Counted from the first letter of the stretch, positions 1 through 7,224 are shown. The stretch: DNA of 8,561 bases from Flavobacteriales bacterium (GCA_029262915.1 JAJCYN010000455.1:1-8561), one strand, 5' to 3'. The notes: generated by a model not told the origin, from the letters alone. Translations and numbers: made by a program.

Positions 1-627
1 CGATATAGGGAAGCCGTTAATAATTTGGGAGTAAAAAATGACAACAATGGGTTAGACTATTTTATTGAAGAAAATGATAAGGTAAGTTTATCAGAACTTC
101 CTGCAACACATCAGAATAAATACATTGCTTTTGCAATAGGAGCACAGCACGCTACAAAACGATTGCCAACGGATAAAATAATTTCTATTTGTAAGAAAAT
201 CAATCAATCAATAGTTTTATTAGGAGGAAAAGAAGATAATGAAGTTGCAGGGAAAATTGAGAAAGAAGTAGGAGAAATGATTTATAATGCTTGTGGAAAA
301 TATTCTATTAATCAATCAGCTTCTTTGGTTCAACAAAGTAAAACTTTAATAACTCACGATACAGGTTTAATGCACATTGGTGTTGCTTTAGGGGTTCAAA
401 TAGTATCCATTTGGGGAAATACAGTTCCTGCTTTTGGAATGTATCCTTATTATCCAAACAACCCTGAGAAATTTACTATTATAGAAAATAACAACTTAAA
501 GTGTCGACCTTGTTCTAAATTGGGTTATGATAAATGCCCTAAAAAACATTTTAAATGTATGAATGAGATTGAGGAAGTAGAAATTTTAAAAGCCTTACCA
601 GTTATTAATGGAAGTTTGCCCCACTAA
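1..627 (+). CDS. Glycosyltransferase family 9 (heptosyltransferase-like), 5' partial
   Basis: This is the C-terminal part of a GT9 glycosyltransferase, a cytoplasmic or inner-membrane-associated family that adds heptose or related sugars to LPS or other envelope glycans. The frame is open from base 1, so the true start lies off the left edge; an apparent TTG start at 25 is only internal. About 208 residues are visible. The acceptor/donor-site signature HDTGLMHIGVALG (nt 355-393) matches the family's DTG-x-MH-x-AAALG pattern. It is preceded by the I-x-LLGG strand of the nucleotide-sugar domain (nt about 208-231). Near the end a cysteine cluster of pattern CX2CX7CX6C (nt 502-558, CRPCSK...KCPKKHFKCM) matches the tail I recall in Bacteroidota GT9 proteins. 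The visible part is consistent with the C-terminal half to two thirds of a protein of about 330-350 residues. The exact sugar and acceptor cannot be told. The stop codon lies inside the 3' end of the opposing hydrolase gene. Confidence 0.88.
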   Translation, partial: RYREAVNNLGVKNDNNGLDYFIEENDKVSLSELPATHQNKYIAFAIGAQHATKRLPTDKIISICKKINQSIVLLGGKEDNEVAGKIEKEVGEMIYNACGKYSINQSASLVQQSKTLITHDTGLMHIGVALGVQIVSIWGNTVPAFGMYPYYPNNPEKFTIIENNNLKCRPCSKLGYDKCPKKHFKCMNEIEEVEILKALPVINGSLPH

Positions 628-1245
628 AACCTTTTCGGGTATATCGTGCTTCCCTTTAAAAACAGTTGTCTTAATGTCTATTCCAGAATTAGCGAATATT
701 TCTTTTTGTTGAATAATTCTTTCGTTAGTAACATATTCATCACTATCTCCATAAAGGAAATAGGTATTTACGTTAGAGAACTTTTCAAAACTTATGTCAT
801 CAGGAAAAATACTTGCCCATAAAATGAAATTATTACAAGAAATTTTATCATTAGTCAACCATCTACTTGCTGTTGCTCCACCTTGAGAAAACCCAAGAAT
901 ATTAATTTTTGTATTAGAGTTGTTGTTTTCTTTTAGAATTGATTGGTAAAGTTGATTGAGATAATTCACATAATCTTTTATTTCATTTTCCCGATTGTCT
1001 TTGGTCATCCATGATGCTCCTACCTTTCCGTCAAACCCAACACCATTTAAGTAAAATTTTGATAATCCTTCAGGAGCAATTATGGCAATTTCATTATTTA
1101 AAATGGGTTCGAATTTAGTAATAAAATGTTCTGCAGAATAACCGTATCCATGCAACACAAACCATAAGGTTTTAGCAGAAGCTACATCTCCTAAAGAATA
1201 ATAAGTAGCAGTTTTAGTAGTAGATATATTATGTTTTTTGCTCAT
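595..1245 (-). CDS. Alpha/beta-hydrolase, phospholipase/carboxylesterase type
   Basis: This 216-residue cytoplasmic serine hydrolase resembles the small phospholipase/carboxylesterase (Abhydrolase_2) group, whose usual length is about 200-230 residues. The visible catalytic features are an oxyanion-type HGYG loop at residues 32-35, the nucleophile elbow GFSQGG with Ser120, an Asp at residue 169 in YGDSDEYV, and a His at residue 200 in FKGKHDI. Together these form a complete triad in the expected order. No signal peptide is present. The ATG at 1243-1245 is favoured because it gives full family length and lies inside the last codons of the upstream DUF983 gene, suggesting translational coupling; no Shine-Dalgarno sequence is seen (AATATTAAAAT precedes the ATG). 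The 3' end overlaps the convergent GT9 gene by 33 bp. The substrate is unknown: an acyl ester, thioester or lipid ester are all possible. Confidence 0.87.
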   Translation of the reverse strand: MSKKHNISTTKTATYYSLGDVASAKTLWFVLHGYGYSAEHFITKFEPILNNEIAIIAPEGLSKFYLNGVGFDGKVGASWMTKDNRENEIKDYVNYLNQLYQSILKENNNSNTKINILGFSQGGATASRWLTNDKISCNNFILWASIFPDDISFEKFSNVNTYFLYGDSDEYVTNERIIQQKEIFANSGIDIKTTVFKGKHDIPEKVLVGQTSINNW

Positions 1246-1624
1246 ATTTTAATATTGCTTTAGGGTCATATTTTACCATTATTGCTAGCCAAATTGCTCT
1301 TGATACTTTAAAAACATATGGCATGGTAATTAAAAGAACAAAAAGATCTATGGTCAAAAATAAACCAATATTGTATTCAAGAAATAAACCTAAAATTAAA
1401 AAAACAGTGACATTAATTATAATTGTTATAGCATAACTTGAATACATTGCTCCATAATAAAAACCAGGTTCTATTAGGAAGTCTTGATTGCATTTAGAGC
1501 AATTGTTTGGCATATCAAAAAACCCTTTGTATTGGTAAGTGTTTTTATTTAAAAATAGATCTCCCTGATGGCATTTTGGGCATTTTAATTTTATTACACT
1601 AATGGTATTAGAGTGATGGGGCAT
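1229..1624 (-). CDS. DUF983 zinc-ribbon membrane protein
   Basis: This 131-residue protein belongs to the DUF983 family, whose function is not established. It begins with a zinc-ribbon-like module carrying two CxxC pairs, CPKC at residues 15-18 and CSKC at 42-45. The conserved stretch EPGFYYGAMYSSYA (residues 52-65) follows and leads into two predicted membrane helices at about residues 58-81 and 86-107. A short basic C-terminal tail comes after. The arrangement suggests an inner-membrane protein with a metal-binding cytoplasmic head. It is the first gene of a two-gene minus-strand operon, and its last 17 bases overlap the start of the hydrolase. The ATG at 1622-1624 is chosen because it gives normal family length; another ATG five bases upstream is out of frame. 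A TATCTTTG promoter box lies about 21 bases upstream. A physiological role cannot be inferred from the sequence. Confidence 0.9.
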   Translation of the reverse strand: MPHHSNTISVIKLKCPKCHQGDLFLNKNTYQYKGFFDMPNNCSKCNQDFLIEPGFYYGAMYSSYAITIIINVTVFLILGLFLEYNIGLFLTIDLFVLLITMPYVFKVSRAIWLAIMVKYDPKAILKYEQKT

Positions 1625-1645
1625 TTCATTTTTCGTTTATGTGAG

Positions 1646-1653
1646 CAAAGATA
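1646..1653 (-). promoter_or_regulatory. Putative Bacteroidota -7 promoter box for the DUF983-hydrolase operon
   Basis: Read on the minus strand the bases are TATCTTTG, an exact match to the Bacteroidota -7 consensus TAnnTTTG. The box lies 21 bases upstream of the DUF983 start codon, which would give a leader of about 15 bases. No convincing -33 TTG element is found at the usual distance upstream, so the call rests on the -7 match and position alone. Confidence 0.5.
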
Positions 1654-1669
1654 TTTAATTCAACCTTAT

Positions 1670-1697
1670 TTGTTGGTGACTAAAATCACTAATTTCG
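1670..1697 (+). promoter_or_regulatory. Putative promoter of the ABC-F gene, near-leaderless
   Basis: TAATTTCG at 1690-1697 matches the Bacteroidota -7 box TAnnTTTG with one mismatch. A TTG at 1670-1672 sits 17 bases upstream of it and could serve as the -33 element. The box ends only four bases before the ATG at 1702, so transcription would begin at or very near the start codon, giving a leaderless or nearly leaderless message. An in-frame TAA at 1690-1692 rules out an earlier start for the protein. Confidence 0.45.
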
Positions 1698-1701
1698 CAG
1701 A

Positions 1702-3621
1702 ATGGTTGGGATTAATGAACTTACGGTAAATTTTGGGGAACGTTATTTATTTAATAAGATTTCGTTTATTATTAATGATAGTGATAGGATAGGATTAGTT
1801 GGAAAGAATGGAGCTGGAAAATCTACGCTATTAAAAATTATTGCTGGAGAAGAAGAATCGGATGGAGGAAATATTTCTTTTCCTTCAGGATATCGTGTAG
1901 GCTATTTACCTCAAGATATGGATTTTATTCATGGAAAAACGGTGATGGAAGAAGCCAAATCTGTATTTAAAGAAGTAAATAAAATTAATGAGAGCATAGA
2001 TGAAATTAACTATCAATTAGCCACTCGAGAGGACTACGAATCGGATAGTTATATGGAGCTCCTTAATGATCTAAATGATTACAATGAGAAATTACAATTA
2101 TTAGGAGGGTTTAATATTGAAGCTAATATTGAAATTATTTTAAAAGGACTAGGGTTTGTAAATGCAGATTTTACAAGATTAACAGATGAATTTAGTGGTG
2201 GATGGAGAATGAGAATAGAATTGGCAAAAATTTTACTATCCAATGCTGATACATTATTGTTGGATGAGCCTACCAATCACTTAGATATAGAATCCATACA
2301 ATGGTTAGAAGATTTTTTGAAAATTTACCATGGTGGGGTGGTATTAGTATCTCACGATAAAGCATTCTTAGATAGTGTTACCAATAGAACCATAGAAATT
2401 TCTTTAGGTAAAATATATGATTACAAAACATATTACACGAAATACTTAAAACAAAGACAAGAACGAAGGGAACAACAATTAGCTGCTTATATGAATCAAC
2501 AAAAACAGATTGCTGATACTGAAAAATTTATTGAGCGTTTTAGATCTAAGGCAACAAAAGCGGTGCAAGTTCAGAGTAGAATAAAACAGTTAAATAGGTT
2601 AGACAGAATTGAAATTGAAGTAGAAGATAATACTGCTATGCGTTTTTCTTTTCCACCTGCACCACGCTCTGGAAAAGTAGCTGTTGAAGCCAATGAAGTT
2701 GGAAAATCTTTTGGCGATAACAGAGTATTTAGTAATGCTAATTTTTTTATTGAAAGAGGTAAAAAAGTAGCATTCGTTGGAAAAAACGGAGAAGGAAAAA
2801 CAACGATGATTAGAGCTTTAGTGGGAGAAATAGAACACGAGGGAGAATTGAAAATTGGTCACAATATTGATATGGCTTATTTTGCACAGAACCAAGCTGA
2901 AGAATTAGATAAAAACAAAACTGTTTTTCAAACGATAGATGAAGCTGCTCATGGAGAAATTCGTAAAAGAATTAGAATGCTTTTAGGCTCTTTTATGTTT
3001 GGAGAAGAAGAGATTGATAAAAAAATCAAAGTACTTTCTGGTGGAGAACGTGCCAGAGTTGCTTTGTGTAAATTATTACTAGAGCCTGTTAATTTGTTGG
3101 TGTTGGATGAACCAACCAATCACTTAGATATTAAATCTAAAGATGTGTTGAAGCAGGCATTAATGGAATATGACGGTACACTTATCGTAATTTCTCACGA
3201 TAGGGATTTTTTAGATGGATTAACCTCAGAGATGTATGAATTTAGCAATGGAAATGTAAAGCAATTTTTAGGCGGTGTATATGAATTTTTACAAACTAAA
3301 AAAGCAGCTACCATTAGGGAATTTGAACATAAAGAGAAAGTTGTGGCGAAAAAACAAAAAATACCTTCAGATAACAAATTGAGTTACGAAGAACGTAAAC
3401 AAAAAGATAAAGACATCCGAAAAACTCAAAATAAAGTGAGTAAATTGGAAAAACAGATTGAAAGTTTAGAGACTAAAATTAAGGAAATGAATCAAACTTT
3501 ATTAGATCCAAAATCATATTCACAAGAATTGATGGATGAGTATGACGGAATTAAAAAAGAGCTTGAACAAGCAATGCAAGATTGGGAAAAAGATCAAGAA
3601 AAATTAGAAAAATTACAGTAA
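1702..3621 (+). CDS. ABC-F family ATPase (ribosome-associated translation factor type)
   Basis: This 639-residue soluble protein has two ABC ATPase domains and no membrane segments, the pattern of ABC-F proteins that bind the ribosomal E site and help relieve stalled translation. The first domain has Walker A GKNGAGKST (residues 34-42), signature FSGGW (164-168), Walker B with catalytic Glu189 in LLLDEP, and an H-loop SHD at 217-219. The inter-domain linker (about 236-310) is charged and helical, with the typical FIERFRSKATKAVQVQSRIK segment. The second domain has Walker A GKNGEGKTT (360-368), LSGGE (445-449), Glu470 in LVLDEP, and SHD at 498-500. A C-terminal charged coiled coil (about 560-639) resembles the Uup-type extension. 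All ATPase residues are intact. The family includes housekeeping factors and antibiotic-resistance proteins; the chromosomal context favours housekeeping. The exact subgroup is not resolved. The start is fixed by an upstream in-frame stop. Confidence 0.95.
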   Translation: MVGINELTVNFGERYLFNKISFIINDSDRIGLVGKNGAGKSTLLKIIAGEEESDGGNISFPSGYRVGYLPQDMDFIHGKTVMEEAKSVFKEVNKINESIDEINYQLATREDYESDSYMELLNDLNDYNEKLQLLGGFNIEANIEIILKGLGFVNADFTRLTDEFSGGWRMRIELAKILLSNADTLLLDEPTNHLDIESIQWLEDFLKIYHGGVVLVSHDKAFLDSVTNRTIEISLGKIYDYKTYYTKYLKQRQERREQQLAAYMNQQKQIADTEKFIERFRSKATKAVQVQSRIKQLNRLDRIEIEVEDNTAMRFSFPPAPRSGKVAVEANEVGKSFGDNRVFSNANFFIERGKKVAFVGKNGEGKTTMIRALVGEIEHEGELKIGHNIDMAYFAQNQAEELDKNKTVFQTIDEAAHGEIRKRIRMLLGSFMFGEEEIDKKIKVLSGGERARVALCKLLLEPVNLLVLDEPTNHLDIKSKDVLKQALMEYDGTLIVISHDRDFLDGLTSEMYEFSNGNVKQFLGGVYEFLQTKKAATIREFEHKEKVVAKKQKIPSDNKLSYEERKQKDKDIRKTQNKVSKLEKQIESLETKIKEMNQTLLDPKSYSQELMDEYDGIKKELEQAMQDWEKDQEKLEKLQ

Positions 3622-3653
3622 AAATAAATTCGTAATTTTAATAGCTAATAATA

Positions 3654-6600
3654 ATGAAATTACTGACTTTAATATTTCTTTTTTTTAGCACTTTTTCGTT
3701 TGGACAAATTGTTATTAATGAGATTTCTAGTGCCCAAAATACTGGTTATGCTGATGAGGACGGAGATTATCCAGATTGGATTGAACTTTATAATGCGGGA
3801 TCATCAGCAGTGGATTTGGGAGGGTACAAACTAGTGAGAATTGAAGGAAGTGAAGTCGAATGGGAATTCCCAACCATATTTATACAACCAGGAGATTATT
3901 TAACCGTTTTTGCATCAGAAAAAGATAGGAAATCGGTTTTTGATCATTGGGAAGTTCCTATTTTTCCAGAGTTGGTTTGGAAATATTTTGTAGGAATCTC
4001 ACAACCTCCTACTAATTGGACTTTACCCACATTTAATGACGGAGCTTGGTTGTCTGGTCAAGGAGGATTAGGTTTTGGAGATGGAGATGATTCTACTGTG
4101 ATTGTTCCTAATCCGGTAACTTCTTGTTTTATAAGGTCGAGTTTTACCTTAACAGACACTTCAAATATGGCTGTTGCATTAATGGCAATAGATTATGATG
4201 ATGGTTTTGTTGCTTATTTAAACGGTGTAGAGTTGATTAGAAACAATGTTGGGATACAGGGAGTTCCGCCTTTATTTAATGATTTAGCTTATGTAGAACA
4301 CGAAGCTCAAGAGTATCAGGGTTTAAGTCAGGAATTTTATTTTATAGACCCAATAATATTTAATTCAGCAAAAGTAAATGGGTTAAATACTTTTGCTGTT
4401 CAAGTGCATAATGTAAGTGCAATATCATCTGATATGACGGTTCGCCCGTTCTTTTTATTGGGAATAAAAGATACCTCAGTTACCTTTTTTCCGTTTCCTG
4501 CAGCAAATACTAACTTACACACCAATTTTAATATTTCTAGTTCTCCGTTTAGAATTAAATTAGTTAATAATTCAGGAACCTTATTGGATGAGGTCATTAT
4601 GAATGAAGTTCATACGAATCATTCAAGAGGGCGAAGAACAGACGGAAATTCCGAGTGGTGTTTGTTTGAAACCCCAACTCCTGATACTGCAAATGTTTTG
4701 GCACAATGTTTTAAAGATTATGCTTCAAAACCTTCATTTTCTTTAGATGCAGGGTTTTATAATGGAAATCAGACTACTCAAATTACAGCCGCTGATGCAG
4801 GAGTAATTCGATATACTATTGATGGGAGCATTCCTATTGCAACATCGCCTATTGTGGGGACTCCTATAGCTATCACTTCTAATTCAGTAATGAAGGCTAA
4901 AGTGTTTCCTTCCGATCCTAATTTAATTGCTAGTAGCGTAAGTGCAGCAACCTATTTTATTAACGAAAACATACAACTTCCAGTAATTTCTTTAACAACA
5001 AATCCCGAAAATTTATGGAGTCACTTTACGGGAATTTATGTTATGGGCCCCAATGCGGATTCAATAAATTATCCGTTTCAAGGAGCAAACTTTTGGCAAG
5101 GATGGGAAAAAGATGCCCATATAGAATATTTTGATAGAAATAAAAATAGAGGTTTTGATATGGACATTGGATTAAAAATTCATGGTAATTTTTCAAAATC
5201 ATTTCCGCAAAAAAGTTTTAGAATTTTAGCCAGAGATGATTTTAATGATAAGTGGATTAATTATCGAATATTTCCCGAAAAACCATACAGAAATAAGTTT
5301 AAAAATTTTAATATTCGTAACGGGGGAATAGACTATAATACCACTCATTTTAGAGATGCTTATATGCTTCGTGTTGTGAGGGATTTAAAACTGGATTATA
5401 TGGCTTATGAACCATGTGTGTTGTTTTTAAATGGGCAGTATTGGGGTGTTTATGGTATGAGAGAACGGCAAGATGATCGCTTTATTTATGCTAATAATAG
5501 TCAGGTTGAAGAAGGAAAAATTGATTTTTTACGATTTAGCGGAGATGTAGTAGAAGGCTCTAACTTAGGGTTTTTAAGTATGACCAATTTTATGGCAACA
5601 AATGATATGAGTTTAGACTCTAATTACAATAAAATTGCTAACGATAGTATAGATATAAAGAACTTTAGTGATTATTACATTACCGAATTGTATTATGGTA
5701 ATGTAGATTGGCTTTCAGATTCTACCAGTAATAACATTAAGTTTTGGAGAGTAAATGAACCTGTTGGAAAATGGAAATATGTATTGTGGGATACCGATTT
5801 GGGAATTGGATTATTTGGATCTTTTGCCAATGTTAATTTTGATTATATGAGTACGTTAATTAATGCACCAGCACCAATAAACCCTCATGTAATTATTCTT
5901 CAAAGGTTATTAACTAACCTTAAGTTTAGAAATTATTTTATTAATCGCTATGCTGATTTGGTGAACACTATTTTTCTACCTGCAAAAGTTGCTCAAGTTG
6001 CAGATGCAATGGAAGCTGATTTGGAACCAGAAATGGCAAGACATTTTAATCGTTGGGCTGGACCGATAGAATTATTCCCAACGCTGTGGGTAGCAAATAG
6101 CATAGATGTACCAACATGGAAATTACAAATTGATAGTATGTTGTTGTTTTTACAGCAACGACCAGCAATAGTTCGTAATCATTTAGAAACTGATTTTAGT
6201 TTGGTAAAGCAAGTAGATATTACGCTAGAAGTACAACCAAAAAGAGCTGGAGTAATTAAAATTAATACTATTATACCAGAAAGTTTACCTTGGACAGGAG
6301 TTTATTTTGATGGTGTTCCGGTTACAATTACAGCGATACCTAACTCCGGTTTTACCTTTAATCATTGGGAATCAAACTTTACTAGTGTAGCGAATAATAA
6401 AGATATATCTCAAACTAAAAATGTAACTACTAATGATGTTTTTACCGCACATTTTAATACGTTGGATTATAACATAAATGTTTACCCCAATCCTTCTTCG
6501 GGAATAATTAATATTAATTATGAAATACCCGAACAACAACAACTTTCGATAAAAATATTTTCGGCTGACGGAAAAGAAGCGGCAGAACTAGTGCCTCACT

Positions 6601-6731
6601 CTCGATTTCATAAAGAAGGAACATTTACTTTAACATTTACAAAAAAACAATATAATTTAACAGCAGGAACTTATGTGTTAGAGATTAAATCAGCTCAATT
6701 CACAGAACGTGTTAAATTTGCCATATTTTAA
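3654..6731 (+). CDS. T9SS-secreted multidomain CotH kinase-like protein with split lamin-tail domain
   Basis: This 1025-residue exported protein starts with a signal peptide (about residues 1-17, ending SFG before Gln18). A lamin-tail domain begins at about 19-93 (VINEISS, DYPDWIELYN, LGGYKL). A jelly-roll, galactose-binding-like module of about 180 residues follows (95-275; AIDYDDGFVAYLNGVELIR, TFAVQVHN). The lamin-tail fold then appears to resume at 287-348 (LHTNFNISSSPF to ETPTPDTAN). Next come a chitobiase C-terminal-like domain (360-436; IRYTIDGS), a CotH domain (about 441-840), a bacterial-repeat (InlB-like) domain (855-935; ITAIPNSGFTFNHWES) and a T9SS type A tail (941-1025; VYPNPSSG). 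CotH hallmarks are FPQKSFRIL (517-525), FLNGQYWGVYGMRER (591-605) and LWDTDLGIG (711-719), the likely metal-binding Asp motif. CotH of spore formers is an atypical protein kinase; activity and substrate here are unproven. It probably ends up outside the cell or on its surface. It lies 32 bp after the ABC-F gene and 11 bp before the lipoprotein gene. Confidence 0.92.
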   Translation: MKLLTLIFLFFSTFSFGQIVINEISSAQNTGYADEDGDYPDWIELYNAGSSAVDLGGYKLVRIEGSEVEWEFPTIFIQPGDYLTVFASEKDRKSVFDHWEVPIFPELVWKYFVGISQPPTNWTLPTFNDGAWLSGQGGLGFGDGDDSTVIVPNPVTSCFIRSSFTLTDTSNMAVALMAIDYDDGFVAYLNGVELIRNNVGIQGVPPLFNDLAYVEHEAQEYQGLSQEFYFIDPIIFNSAKVNGLNTFAVQVHNVSAISSDMTVRPFFLLGIKDTSVTFFPFPAANTNLHTNFNISSSPFRIKLVNNSGTLLDEVIMNEVHTNHSRGRRTDGNSEWCLFETPTPDTANVLAQCFKDYASKPSFSLDAGFYNGNQTTQITAADAGVIRYTIDGSIPIATSPIVGTPIAITSNSVMKAKVFPSDPNLIASSVSAATYFINENIQLPVISLTTNPENLWSHFTGIYVMGPNADSINYPFQGANFWQGWEKDAHIEYFDRNKNRGFDMDIGLKIHGNFSKSFPQKSFRILARDDFNDKWINYRIFPEKPYRNKFKNFNIRNGGIDYNTTHFRDAYMLRVVRDLKLDYMAYEPCVLFLNGQYWGVYGMRERQDDRFIYANNSQVEEGKIDFLRFSGDVVEGSNLGFLSMTNFMATNDMSLDSNYNKIANDSIDIKNFSDYYITELYYGNVDWLSDSTSNNIKFWRVNEPVGKWKYVLWDTDLGIGLFGSFANVNFDYMSTLINAPAPINPHVIILQRLLTNLKFRNYFINRYADLVNTIFLPAKVAQVADAMEADLEPEMARHFNRWAGPIELFPTLWVANSIDVPTWKLQIDSMLLFLQQRPAIVRNHLETDFSLVKQVDITLEVQPKRAGVIKINTIIPESLPWTGVYFDGVPVTITAIPNSGFTFNHWESNFTSVANNKDISQTKNVTTNDVFTAHFNTLDYNINVYPNPSSGIININYEIPEQQQLSIKIFSADGKEAAELVPHSRFHKEGTFTLTFTKKQYNLTAGTYVLEIKSAQFTERVKFAIF

Positions 6732-6742
6732 ATTTTAGATCA

Positions 6743-7144
6743 ATGAAAAACAACGTATTATTTTTTATATCATTAACGCTAGCATTAGGCTTTTTTTCTT
6801 GTTCTAAAGATGAAGGAGAAGGGGGAAGAGCTAGTATAAGAGGGCACGTTTTTGCTAACGACTATAATTCGTCTTTTACACAATTACTATCATCATTTTT
6901 TGCTCCAGAAGAAGATGTATACATAATATATGGAGATAATGAGTTTTATGATGACAAAGTAAAAACAGATCCAAATGGGTTATTTGAATTTAAAAATTTA
7001 AGAAAGGGAAATTATACAATATTTGTCTATTCTAAAGATACCACATTTACTGTTCCTTCAGGAAAAGAAGCCATATATCTCGATGCAGAAATAAAAGATA
7101 AAGAGGAGATTGTTGAACTTCCTGATTTTGAAATTATTAAATAA
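6743..7144 (+). CDS. Surface-type lipoprotein with carboxypeptidase-regulatory-like domain
   Basis: This 133-residue protein has a lipoprotein signal peptide: a lysine, a hydrophobic stretch, then a lipobox ending GFFSC, with Cys20 as the probable lipidated residue. The mature N-terminus SKDEGEGG is acidic, resembling the export signal that sends Bacteroidota lipoproteins to the outer face of the outer membrane. The rest (about residues 30-130) looks like a single beta-sandwich of the carboxypeptidase regulatory-like kind, with SIRGHVF as the first strand and the characteristic TDPNGLFEFKNLRKGNYTIFVYS segment split over 75-97. Such domains usually act in binding or structure, not catalysis. 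The gene begins 11 bp after the CotH-like gene, so the two are almost certainly co-transcribed, and the lipoprotein may anchor or assist the secreted CotH protein; that link is inference. No specific function is recognised. Confidence 0.83.
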   Translation: MKNNVLFFISLTLALGFFSCSKDEGEGGRASIRGHVFANDYNSSFTQLLSSFFAPEEDVYIIYGDNEFYDDKVKTDPNGLFEFKNLRKGNYTIFVYSKDTTFTVPSGKEAIYLDAEIKDKEEIVELPDFEIIK

Positions 7145-7145
7145 G

Positions 7146-7181
7146 TTTAGGAGTACAGTAATTTTTTTTCGTATCCCTAAA
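7146..7181 (+). other. Imperfect hairpin with T-tract in its loop
   Basis: The arm TTTAGGAGTAC (7146-7156) pairs with GTATCCCTAAA (7171-7181), with one A-C mismatch and one G-U pair. The 14-base loop contains eight consecutive T bases. It starts just after the lipoprotein stop codon. Because the T-run is inside the loop and not after the stem, this is not a standard intrinsic terminator. It may be a weak RNA structure or chance. Confidence 0.3.
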
Positions 7182-7194
7182 TGTTGTATTTTTA
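7165..7194 (+). promoter_or_regulatory. Possible promoter of the 300-residue T9SS protein gene
   Basis: TATTTTTA at 7187-7194 matches seven of the eight positions of the Bacteroidota -7 box TAnnTTTG, with A in place of the last G. A T-rich run ending at 7169 lies about 18 bases upstream where a -33 element would be expected, although it lacks a clear TTG. The box is 30 bases ahead of the ATG at 7225. The 80-bp gap to the lipoprotein gene leaves room for an independent promoter. AT-rich sequence makes chance matches likely. Confidence 0.33.
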
Positions 7195-7224
7195 ACAATT
7201 ATTCATTTCTAAAAACAAATTAAT

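Noticed and set aside
25..27. TTG as the start codon of the GT9 gene
   Set aside because: The frame is open to base 1 and the upstream residues (RYREAVNN) continue a GT9-like sequence, so the gene is truncated by the window edge.
502..558. Cysteine cluster in the GT9 tail as a novel metal site
   Set aside because: The CX2CX7CX6C arrangement fits what I recall of many Bacteroidota GT9 proteins, so it is a family trait and not special to this gene.
2079..2276. 65-codon minus-strand open frame inside the ABC-F gene
   Set aside because: It lies wholly within a strongly conserved ABC ATPase domain in the other direction and shows no recognisable protein features.
3195..3377. 60-codon minus-strand open frame near the end of the ABC-F gene
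   Set aside because: It is antisense to the conserved second ATPase domain and its following segment, with no family resemblance or promoter.
1702..3621. ABC-F gene as an antibiotic-resistance determinant
   Set aside because: The intact housekeeping-type linker, Uup-like C-terminal coiled coil, similar base composition to neighbours and lack of mobile elements favour an ordinary chromosomal factor; resistance cannot be claimed from sequence alone.
4400..4597. 65-codon minus-strand open frame inside the CotH gene
   Set aside because: It is antisense to the insert and lamin-tail segments and shows no recognisable protein features.
3654..6731. Spore coat protein, from the CotH name
   Set aside because: The organism appears to be a non-sporulating Bacteroidota member, and the protein carries a T9SS tail; only the kinase-like fold is shared with spore coat CotH.
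7162..7169. T-run as an intrinsic terminator for the lipoprotein gene
   Set aside because: The T-run sits inside the loop of the hairpin and is not preceded by a GC-rich stem, so it does not fit the standard form.
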